DNA of 64,000 nt from Solenopsis invicta (lineage: Eukaryota; Arthropoda; Insecta; Hymenoptera; Formicidae): assembly GCF_016802725.1 (NCBI RefSeq), contig NC_052679.1, positions 24,051,561 to 24,115,560 on the forward strand. The letters are read 5' to 3'. The position numbers and the translations under genes are program-made. This document shows positions 35,668 through 45,198 of the stretch, one piece after another. The notes under the pieces were generated by a model. That model was not told the DNA's origin and did not search any database. It was given only the letters and a program-made list of their open reading frames with translations. Position 1 is the first letter of the stretch. Each line of letters opens with the position of its first letter.

Positions 35668-36879
35668 AAGAGGTAATGCCACCCCTGAGGTTTGAAAAAA
35701 CCGATGTTTTTTTTTGCTTAAACCATTAGTTTATACTTATAAAAATGCGATGCAAGTGGTTCTAGAACGAAATTCAAACTGTATTATAATGTTTGAGCTG
35801 ATTACATGAATTGTCTCTGTGCGCCTACCGAGCAGCTGTAGGCAATTCGGAGCTTCTCCATGCTCCATAGGTGTATGAGCTTATTTATGCATCAAAAATA
35901 AACCTTTGACTAATATAATATAGATGTACTTGTACTAAATCAGTAAATAGTTTTGGAAGCATCGGATTCTGTGTTTATGCGACGCCATTAGTTTTTCTGT
36001 GTTTATGCAACAAATTTGGCTGTTTGCTATTGTAATGACTAGCTACAACGGTCTAATAAAAATTATGCAAGTCTTAAACCTCATGGTGGGCCCTACTTGT
36101 CATTATTATTGTCAAAAATCGGATGCGCGGCGCGTCGCACTTGCTGAGCGCAGTCTCACCCAAGAAGCAAAAGAGGCCAGAATATCATTATTAGAAATAA
36201 AAAAGAAATACGATGAGGTTGATAAATTCATGGAGGGATAGCTTTATAAGATAGGCATCGCAGATTAGACGTAAATTAAAAATTTTCAACTTTATATACA
36301 AAAAATTAGTTACCAAAACTTTAACCGTGTTTTTCTCAAAACACAGTTTTTCAAATTTGTATGCAACGTCACTCTTATAATTTTTATCCGATTAAGTTGA
36401 AATTTTAACACAATCTTCTTGTAACTATTCTACAGAGAAGTACGTAGGCTTTTTGCAAAATGTTGAAAACTCTTTTTGTAATCAGTATTTTTTAAACAAA
36501 TTTTTGAGTGAAAAATGCATGTTTTTCTATAAATAACTGCTATTTTGACAAAAATTAATATTTTTTAAAATTCCTACGTACTTCCTTAGTTTTGAATATG
36601 TATATAATGTAATTTTTGTCGTTTGGTTTCAGCATAAACCATATTACAGAAAACTTGCATACAAAAATTCATCTTTAAGAAAAAACAATTTTATAAGTGG
36701 ATACGCCGACATTTTGTGCATGAAAAAAAATTAAAAAATATTTTTTTACTCTTTAACATACATGTATGTACAATAAAGCTCTCTAAGCTTTTTTTTATAT
36801 AAAGTTATTCATTTACTCACAATAAATTCCCAAACTTTGGTATCATTTTAGAGCCTTAGAGATGACGTTACCCCTTAAG
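35668..36879. mobile_element. TTAA-flanked element with GRGGTAAYGYCAYC termini
   Basis: The left edge TTAAGAGGTAATGCCACCCC is matched by the complement of GATGACGTTACCCCTTAA at the right, giving inverted termini and TTAA at both borders. This fits a piggyBac-like non-autonomous element of about 1.2 kb. An 80-codon frame (35999-36241) inside is unassigned. The right TTAA abuts another TTAA-bounded unit. Confidence 0.55.
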
Positions 36880-37127
36880 AGGGGTAAAGTACTGCGGGAC
36901 AGTAATGCATAATGGACGCTATATAAGGATAAAGAAAACAAAAAAAATTGAAAATAATTTTCCAATTTTTTTTGTTTTCCTTATCCTTATATAGCGTCCA
37001 TTATGCATTACTGTCTATACTTTAATTGTGGAAAAGGATTTTTAAATCTGTAAATGTAATTAGAAGAACGGCATGCTCAAAAATTAACGTTTGGTCGGTA
37101 AAAAAGGACGACTTTAGCATCCCCTTA
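36876..37127. mobile_element. TTAA-bounded unit containing a perfect palindrome
   Basis: TTAAGAGGGGTAAAGTACTG at the left and GACTTTAGCATCCCCTTAA at the right are approximately inverted. Inside, 36902-37017 is a palindrome (ACAGTAATGCATAATGGACG and its complement) with a short AT-rich centre. The palindrome may be a second element nested within. Confidence 0.5.
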
Positions 37128-37179
37128 AGACGTTACTCACGACGATCTTGAAATAAGAATTGACTATGAATACCGGTCA

Positions 37180-37369
37180 TTAACAAAGCAATATGGTCCT
37201 CAACAGTAGTTGATAGGACTTTTCGCAGATGGCAAAATAATCAAAAAATAAAGACAGATCTATGCGATGGACAAAGAGTGATAGCCTAGTCTCGCTCGAA
37301 AAATAATCTGCAGTGATCTGTAGGACCGACGTCGAGGAAGTTCTTTTGTTACTTAGCATCCTCTTAACT
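37180..37369 (-). repeat. dispersed repeat, inverse copy of 42069-42255
   Basis: Its reverse complement starts TTAAGAGGATGCTAAGTAAC and continues AGAACTTCCTCG, GTAGGACGTCGGTCC-like words, and AGTCCTATCAACTACTGTTG, matching the left part of the TTAA-bounded element at 42069-42640. Only one end (TTAA at about 37366) is recognisable, so the copy is truncated. Confidence 0.7.
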
Positions 37370-38198
37370 AGCTTTTCATACTCACAAGTGTAGTTAGCTC
37401 CGCACAAAACAGACACACAACCGAGCACAGAACTTTTATTCATGCGATATACTATTTGTAAGTTGTTTAACCTGTAATAGTCAAACTTCCAAATAATAAT
37501 AATCACATGGAGTCTACTGGACCTTCCTGCACAAAATCAGTCGTCATTTGCCAGCTTTTTCATATTTTATCTCAAAAATTTTACTGGACATACCTTGAGG
37601 TTTGTTCTTTATCATCCAATAATTTTTTTAAAATTAGAATTTAACATAATGAAAAAAATTCAAATAGAAAAAACTGCAAAATTTGACTTTTTTATAAAAA
37701 TATATAAAAAATTTTTAATTTTTGAGACAATTCAACAAAGTGTAGAGGTGTATTCTCAAGATAGTATACTTTCAGATAAATTTAACATAATGAACAAATT
37801 TAAATTTAAAAAAATTGCAAAATTTAACTTTTTTTACAAAAATATTTATAAAATTTTTAATTCTTAAGATGATTCAACAAAAATTTTGGAGTGTATTCTC
37901 AAGAGACTATACTTTCAGATAAAAATTAATTTCATAGAAGGTTGTAATTTTAAATGATGAAATAAGACAAAAATCAAAAATAATCAAATTTTGATGGAGA
38001 CTTGTTTTTTACATTATAATGTTTGTAAATTATAGTTTTAATATTTACACGCTTTAAGCACTTTTTACATTAATATTTAAACATTTAAAATTAAAAACAT
38101 AATTGCAATTTCGTCTTGATTTTTGTTTTAATTTATTATTTAGATAATAAGTTTTGAAAACACTATCTAAATTTTCTCACACTAATTGCTGTACATCC

Positions 38199-38240
<42 letters not shown>

Positions 38241-38244
38241 TGTA
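38199..38244 (+). repeat. TG microsatellite
   Basis: Roughly 22 TG units with one TA interruption, directly followed by a truncated mariner-like MITE. Confidence 0.95.
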
Positions 38245-38345
38245 CAGGGTAATTATTAATGAATGTCCCCACTTTTTACCATAAGAGCACGCATTTGCAA
38301 TTTCTAATATAATAATATGTTAGAAATACATATCTATCGGTAATA
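38245..38345 (+). mobile_element. mariner-like MITE with CAGGGT terminus, copy 3 (5' part only)
   Basis: It starts CAGGGTAATTATTAATGAATG preceded by TA and follows copy 1 closely through ATTTCTAATATAATAATATG and GAAATACATATCTATCGGTAA. It then breaks off without the right terminus. Confidence 0.8.
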
Positions 38346-38395
38346 TTTTGAAAACTAAGCATTTTAGGAAAAAGTATTTCAAATAAAAGTTATAA

Positions 38396-38640
38396 GATTT
38401 TAAAAGATCTATTTACTGATCTTATCAGTTTGACCTTGGATGGCGTCACCAAGGTCAGATGGAAATCACAGTAACTTTTTTAAATAAAACACCTTATTTT
38501 TGATTCCAGAATCTAATAGCTGGTGTCAAGAGCTTTCCAAAATCTTACAAAAAAGTTTATTTTTGGTGAGTACTTTCCGAGTTGTGAGGCTTGAAAGCTA
38601 CTGTGTACTGTAACTTTCAAATATCATAACTCGAAAAGTA
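38396..38640 (+). repeat. dispersed repeat, related to 47930-48180
   Basis: Both loci share, in order, a GATCTTG/TGACCTTGG segment, TTTTTTAAATARAACACCYTATTTTT, TCCAGAATCTRATAG, GTCAAGAGC, and AAATACTTTYYGAGTTRTGAG. The class is unknown and no coding frame is visible. Confidence 0.65.
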
Positions 38641-38969
38641 CTTAACAAAAATAATCTTATTTATAGTGTTTTGAAAAGTTCTCAAAATTGACTACAAGGA
38701 AATGTAATAAAAGATATAATGTTAGAATATCAATAGTTCTCTAGTTAAAGAGTATTGGTACTTGTTAACATTCTATATTTTATAATTTTTTTTTCTTTTT
38801 TTGACCAGAGCTCATCTCCACGCTAAAGATTTTCAACGGTAGCGTGTGCTGTTAGCGGCTCAAGTCTCCTCAATGAGAAATGCTAAGATTTTAGAATATT
38901 GCTGGACAAGAAAATTTCTCTCAAATCAAAATTAGCAGACAATGTCAAATGTAATAAAAACTATTAACA

Positions 38970-39171
38970 ATTGGTTTAATACGTGTTAAACAGCCAAATA
39001 AAGTTTGGAAAGCATAGTGGTGTTCATGCTTCCGGAATTGCCTTAGAAGAACAAAGCAAAATGATAGATAAAATAATCGAACTTATTGGCAAACTTAGAG
39101 TAGTAAAACATTCATGTCTGATGTCATTCCAAAAACGAGTATTAGTAGCAAGTACATCACTGAAACAGTGA
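38970..39171 (+). pseudogene. coding-like relic of unknown type
   Basis: A short frame reads KFGKHSGVHASGIALEEQS and continues IDKIIELIGKLRVVKHSCLM. It is amphipathic and does not look random, but I cannot assign a family. It lies in a repeat-rich block and is probably part of a decayed transposon gene. Confidence 0.3.
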
Positions 39172-39269
39172 CTGCCTTACCTAAGGGAAAAGTACTCCGA
39201 AGAAACATTCCAACTTCAATATATAATCATTCAAAAGCTATTGTTGTACCCGTGTGGTGAGCATAGCAC

Positions 39270-39270
<1 letters not shown>

Positions 39271-39328
<58 letters not shown>
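39271..39328. repeat. TA microsatellite
   Basis: About 28 uninterrupted TA units. Confidence 0.95.
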
Positions 39329-39333
<5 letters not shown>

Positions 39334-40078
39334 TGGCATTTGCTTTTGCTTAAAGAGTTAGAACTCACGAGACAGCAGCAGCTCAGACGGATTGCCAACC
39401 AAGACACACTTTTTTTGTCACAATATATAATGTAGATTTATTCTTGATACTCTTGTTGTACATGTAGTACTTATATTTAGGTGCCCCGTTATATTGAGTC
39501 GCGTTACTTTCTCTCGTATTCGGTCACGGTTCGACGTAAAAGTTACGCATGGCCGTGATGTTACTCTGACGGTTGTTCAAATTATTCTCCGCTGTTTCCC
39601 GATTTGAAGGCCCTTTTTATCCTCCAATATTACTGATGCTGAATTGCAGGTCGGCTGCACGCTGAAACGGCGGCGATACGACCTCCGGCAAAAGACTATC
39701 TGTGTCGTTGTCGCGTTTTCTGCACGTCTTTTGAAATAAAGTTTTGAAAGACAATTAGCGCCTTCCGTTGCTCTTACGTTTCAATCGATTCTGAAGCGCG
39801 AGTATTCGTTTAAAATTAATACACATAGCAACAAAATCGCTTTTTGTTGCTATGCATTGATGTTAGCTTAGGCTACAACACTATGACAAGCTGTATTACA
39901 AAACTTTTTCTCTTACATAAGAGACATGGGAGCTGCACATACTCATCCGTCGCCTGTACAATTTAGAAATCGACTGAAACTTTATATATTAGGTAAGCTT
40001 TTAAGCTTTTTGACTCAAATCACTTCTGCGAGATCTAATACGGCAATGGACACCTTAACACCGTTTCTACAATTAGAA

Positions 40079-40205
40079 GACTGCAAATTTGGAATGGAAG
40101 CAAACATTTTCGAAAATAAGCAATACGAATCGGCAAAGGAGTTTTTTTCGCCGATTTGTCTTGCTTATTTTCGAAAATGTTTGCTTCCATTTTAAATTCA
40201 CAGTC
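40079..40205. repeat. palindrome of about 125 bp
   Basis: GACTGCAAATTTGGAATGGAAG at the left mirrors CTTCCATTTTAAATTCACAGTC at the right, with a conserved inner stem CATTTTCGAAAATAAGCAA and a loop of about 15 bp. It is probably a fold-back MITE. The overlapping short open frames on both strands are artefacts of the symmetry. Confidence 0.8.
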
Positions 40206-40321
40206 TTTATTATAATAATACAAATTTCGGGCAAGATTCTACCAATGTTGAAAACAATAACCATGTGTCAGTAGAAGGAGATGACAAGGAAAAATGTAAT
40301 ACTGCTGGTATTACATTCTTT

Positions 40322-40449
40322 CCTGCTTAAAAAGTCAAATAAAAAATGATAGAACATATAGAAATTTGATAGAAATCTATATAAGATTTATATTAGATTT
40401 TTATACGTTTCTATTATTTCTTATCAAGTTTCTTATACTTTTAAGCAGG
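40322..40449. mobile_element. MITE with CCTGCTTAAAAGT termini
   Basis: A 128-bp unit with inverted ends CCTGCTTAAAAAGT and ACTTTTAAGCAGG and an AT-rich interior. No target duplication could be fixed. Confidence 0.65.
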
Positions 40450-40917
40450 GTTAGCATAAACATTTATTTCAATTTGTGATACAATGTAAATAACAAAGTC
40501 TGAGATTGGATAATTAAATATTATGTAATAATAAAAATTAATCATGATGATTAATTATTATTCTTAAATAATATTTATGATCACAATTACTTTATCGTTT
40601 ATAATATTTATGTAATATGACTTTCACAATATTTTTAGCTACTCAAGTAAATAAGTATTCTGCGATTGACGACGAGTAGTTATTACAAGAATTTGAGACC
40701 AACGTCGCAAAACAAGACATTGAGTCAGAAACTCTATTTTAAATTGCAGGATACGTTGCACACTGATTTTTGCATAAATATTCGGTTACAAAACATCAAT
40801 GATGCCTTTCACCGACGATTGGTTGTCATTCATCTCGTAGGAAAACTGTATTCGTCCTTGTTCTAAATTTTTCTCAGCTACATCAGTGATACAAAATTTC
40901 AGAAATATCATGGACAA

Positions 40918-41503
40918 TATTTTAATTTAAAAGATAAAATTTTTGACAAATTGACATCTATTGTACACACTAAAGTTAAAAATAAATTTCCTACGGAAGT
41001 TATTGCGTGTCTAATACGAACACAAACTTATATTCGACTTCGAAAACAAAGTCGAAAAATAACAATAAGAAATAGCATTAAAAAGACCAAAAAATTGAAG
41101 CATGTATGTAATATAATTATTTGGAATATAATAAAAATTTAATTTCTAATATAAATGTACAATATTTTAATTTCCAACCTTGTACATTTAAAATACGCGC
41201 GTAAAATGTCATAGAAAATTTTTTAATTTAGAGGATAAAAAATTTTTGGCAAATTGACATCTATTTTATGCATTAAAGTTATAAATAAGTTTCTTACAGA
41301 AATTGTTGAGTGTCTAGTACGAACACAAACTTAGGTCAGACTTCAAAAACAAAATCGAGAAATAATAATAAAAAATAGCATTAAAAAAAAAACAAAAAAA
41401 TGAAGCATATATATAATATAATTATTTGTAATATAATATAAATTTAATTTCTAATATAAATGTATCATGTTTTAATTTCTACTCTTGTACATTTAAAATA
41501 CGC
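40918..41503 (+). pseudogene. tandemly duplicated fragment of a transposase-like gene (two units of about 290 bp)
   Basis: Unit 1 (about 40918-41202) and unit 2 (about 41213-41503) align along their whole length, sharing TTGACAAATTGACATCTATT, GTGTCTARTACGAACACAAACTTA and AATTTAATTTCTAATATAAATGTA. Unit 1 encodes EVIACLIRTQTYIRLRKQSRK, which resembles the C-terminal (F/L)xRTRTFIRL segment seen in P-element/THAP-type transposases. Unit 2 has stops in the same frame. The resemblance is from memory of that motif only. Confidence 0.5.
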
Positions 41504-41504
41504 G

Positions 41505-42068
41505 AGTTTTAGCGTTAAGAACAATTGATTGGTCAAATTCCCACAATTCCGCCATTATGTATAATGATTTATTTTGCTTCCTTCCACCATGGTCCCATCT
41601 ACGAACACTGACTGCATCTCACACACTTCAATATGTTTTTATGTTTCGTGCACGCAAGTCTCTCTGCAGCAGGAGTCCGTTCGGGACCATTTACAAGTTC
41701 GGACGTGTTTGCCCGTTACTTATATTTTTGTACACGTCGATTGCATTACAATCGGCCGCCGGGACGATTATCATTGTTCTGAGCTTTGAATCCACTTTGA
41801 GTGTTACCACATTAAGATTTTGTATTCCACATCTGAGTGTTTGCATTCCACATATCTTGATCTAAAGCACACAAGGAATTTGTCTGCATCTCTTTTATTC
41901 GAGGAATGGCCGTAACGTTCCTGACTTAGTGAAACAGGAACGGGTGCCAAATTGTCTAAGACAAGACAAGTCTCTGCAGCAGTGTTGATAGACGGCCCGA
42001 GTTTTTTCGCGCATGCGCGTCCATTAAAGCTACAGTAAAGTATCCGTTGATAGTAAAAGGGAGATCTT
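41505..42068. other. unassigned region in the repeat block
   Basis: Moderate GC content. Overlapping open frames near 41557-41865 resemble no known protein. The segment 41985-42040 shares a GC-rich motif, in inverse orientation, with the DNA just upstream of the CRAL-TRIO gene at 45103-45165. Confidence 0.4.
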
Positions 42069-42640
42069 TAAGAGAACGCTAAAGTAACAGAAGAACTTCC
42101 TCGGTCTGTAGGACGTCGGTCCTACAGATCACTGTAGATTATTTTTCGAGCAAGACCAGGCTATTGCTCTTTGTCCATTGCATAGATCTGTCTTTGTTTT
42201 TTGATTATTTCGCCATCTGCGAAAAGTCCTATCAACTACTGTTGGGCTCCATATTGCTCTGTTTATGACAGTTCAGCTTCGCTGAGCGAAATATGCGCGT
42301 GGTAAAAGCACATTAGCGTATCGTTTTTGTTAGGCGTTCAATCGTAATTTTGCAAGGTCAGTGTTATTCGTGCATGTTTTCTGAAGGGTGCTCTACTATC
42401 ATTTTGTACGCACGAGCTACTTCTGTATTAAGGTAAAGTTAACCTCAGGTGACGGCTATACAAGTGAATTTTTAATGATTTATTAAATTTTTGTTCGATT
42501 TTCTTATAAAATTGACCTGAGCACCCTTTCTTTTTACGCGTATTTCAATTCTAAAAAAAGTTTTTGTGATTCTGTAAAGCCAATCCAAAGATATTTAATG
42601 CACTGTAAATGTCGGTAATTCGTGGTACTTTAGCATCCTC
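42069..42640. mobile_element. TTAA-bounded non-autonomous element
   Basis: The left edge TTAAGAGAACGCTAAAGTAAC and right edge GTACTTTAGCATCCTCTTAA are imperfect inverted repeats with TTAA on both sides. This suggests a piggyBac-like element of about 570 bp without coding capacity. Its first 185 bp recur inverted at 37180-37369. Confidence 0.6.
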
Positions 42641-42702
42641 TTAAGACCCCAAACAAATTATTTTACAAAAAATAGATTTTTAATGATATTTACACATCGT
42701 AT

Positions 42703-42703
<1 letters not shown>

Positions 42704-42787
<84 letters not shown>
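42704..42787 (+). repeat. TG microsatellite
   Basis: About 41 uninterrupted GT/TG units. The reading frames over it are repeat artefacts. Confidence 0.97.
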
Positions 42788-42788
<1 letters not shown>

Positions 42789-42889
42789 GTGTATATATAA
42801 TATATATAATAATATATAAAACAATAAATATATAAAATATAAAATGTAACATTTTTTAAATTTATAAAATTTTTTATATTTTACACATT

Positions 42890-42892
<3 letters not shown>

Positions 42893-42931
<39 letters not shown>
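42893..42931 (+). repeat. CA microsatellite
   Basis: About 19 CA units, opposite in sense to the TG tract 110 bp upstream. The two tracts could pair. Confidence 0.95.
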
Positions 42932-42937
<6 letters not shown>

Positions 42938-43035
42938 GATATGAATATTATTGAACAATAAATAATATTTAATAATAAAATGTAAACAAAATAATTTATA
43001 AAAAATAAAATATGACTAAACTAAAATAAAAACTG

Positions 43036-43094
<59 letters not shown>

Positions 43095-43099
43095 TATAT

Positions 43100-44943
43100 T
43101 GTGACGTGGCAGTTTTACCTGCCTCGTTACTTTGCTCTCCGCCAAATCAAAGCGCGGAGAGGCGCGTATGACCAGGCCGGGCACTGAGCGAGAGAGCGAA
43201 ATCTCCGGCGGGACTGCGTAGCGTTATTAATTTCTTTTATTTATTCAAGGCTTAATTTTTATGTAAACCCGGGTGTCTCCACAAACGTCACCAAAGGAGC
43301 AACAACGACGAGGGATGTTGACGGCGGCCAGAAAGGGAGCGGACAATCGTTCAGGGCCGGCGCACGAGGAACCGCCGACGGAGAGGAGGACGAGGCGACG
43401 TGGCGACGAGTGAGCGCCGCGCGCGGAGGGCTCGCGCGAGGCTCGAGGAATGGACAGGCTAGAGCGGACGAACGGCCAGAACAAGGGTCGTCGGATGCCG
43501 GCTGTCCACCCAGAATAATAGCGACGGAGGATCGTCGCCTCGGAAGGAAGCTGCTGTTGTCCGCGAGGACGGCGAGAGCGGCGAGGATATCGGATGCCAA
43601 CGGGAACCGCACGACACCTGCGGAGAGGGAGATCCAACACTGCGCTGCCGTGACGTCACGGCTAGATGAGGGCGGCCGCTTATAGGCCGCGCCGCTAGGC
43701 GCAAGGATATCGCACATCCTGTGGGAGGGGTAGTGCCCAGTAGTGCCCATCGATCGCGCATCGAGCGCGATCCTCTAAGCTTTTGCGTGCGACCCGGCGA
43801 GAGCGCGTATTATCGGAAGCGGGCGAGTGAGCGGTTATCGGTGGTGCCCGGCCTGGCGATCTCTACCCGTGGGGTCCCGGAGATAAGGAGGAGGACTGCG
43901 ACGTCGTCGAGGTGACCCTCTAAACACTTTGTGAAGCCACGAGTTGCCGGTGCCGACTCGCTTGCGCTCTGAGGTGGAGCCCTTAGGTTTATGTGGGTGT
44001 GCGTCCGCCGCGGGGCGATTGAACGCACCTTTGTCGTGTTTGGCTGGCTCTCCACCTCAAGCGTGAGACCTCGTCGAGGCACCCAGCTGTCGGCTGCCGC
44101 GTGTGCTGTCGCTGTCCCGCCGCAGAAACTCGCGGACGACCGGCTTTCCGGGAAGCCGCAAAGCCCTCAGGCACGTGCGCGAGTCATGTTCCGGCCGCGA
44201 TCGCACGGCCGCCTACGTTATCGGTGCATTGTCATATCGCGCGTTTTAAGACGAATTTTGTAACTTGGCCGCGACGACGGCGTTGTCGTCAGCGGGTATC
44301 TTTGGTTGTGCTTCGTTTTGAATTAATTAATGCCTATTAGCGAAAATTCGGCTAGTGTGTTCTCGCCGCGCTGTTCAAAACGCGCATGATTGGCTGTCGT
44401 GTTCCGCGCGGGACCAGCCGCCGTGGTTCGCGCCGTTAGCGTAATTGTTGTAGGATTTAAGAGAATTCTCGCGTTCTGCCTATTCGTTTTCGCCACCTCT
44501 TCATCTTTTTCATTCTTTTCTTACTTTGACTTATATTTTCTTCGTGTTCGGCTGTACTCCGTCTCTATTATACGCTATAGTATATGTTATTTCTACCTGT
44601 TATATTGGCCTAGCTTCGCTTAATTTCTCGCCTACCCGTCTCTTCCCGTAAGAGAGCCGCTTCGTCCCTGTCTCCGCTACCCCGCCCCTCTACCGGTTAG
44701 AGGAGCTAGCTGGCCGCGCTTTGGACTGACGAGCTATCGCGTGATGTAAATCCGCATTTGGTGTTAGAGAGTGTACCTGGCGACGCGACCGGTATAATTG
44801 CGTCTGGCGCCCAATTTCGTGATTTGGTGTGCACGCTATCGTCGGTATTTTCGTCGCTCTCGCGCGCGCTTCGTGTATAGTCTCCGCTATCTTGTTTGAT
44901 CGCATGTTTCGCCGTTGCTCTCCGGCGTAAAATAAAACGCGTG

Positions 44944-44946
<3 letters not shown>
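43100..44946. mobile_element. solo LTR of a retrotransposon (1.85 kb)
   Basis: A GC-rich block begins TGTGACGTGGCAG and ends CGCGTGACA (TG...CA). It interrupts an AT microsatellite so that ATAT lies on both sides, compatible with a 4-bp target duplication. An AATAAA at 44931-44936 sits 10 bp before the end. No primer-binding site, gag or pol follows, so it is a solo LTR left by recombination. The many overlapping open frames on both strands follow from high GC and are not genes. The superfamily cannot be fixed; 4-bp duplication fits Gypsy. Confidence 0.7.
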
Positions 44947-44979
<33 letters not shown>

Positions 44980-45198
44980 CACTTTTTTTATTTGTGTAAC
45001 AATTTTGTTCATGTAAACTATATAAATAAAGTAATACGCTGGGTCCTTATGCGCTCATTTTAGCTACATTTGCATAGCTACATCGCTGCTTTCCACCCTC
45101 TACCGTCGCGCATGCGCGAGAAAACCCGGCCCGTCTATCATCACTGCTCCGCAGTAGCAAGATTTCGCATTCACGATTTTGAATTTACTATCGTTATA

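Noticed and set aside
40035..40274. Nearly identical short proteins on both strands
   Set aside because: Artefact of the palindrome at 40079-40205.
42658..42929. His/Thr/Val/Cys repeat proteins
   Set aside because: Translations of the TG/CA microsatellites.
43245..44947. Many overlapping open frames of 60-160 codons on both strands
   Set aside because: They lie in the CpG-rich solo LTR; stops are rare because of base composition, and none shows a family motif.
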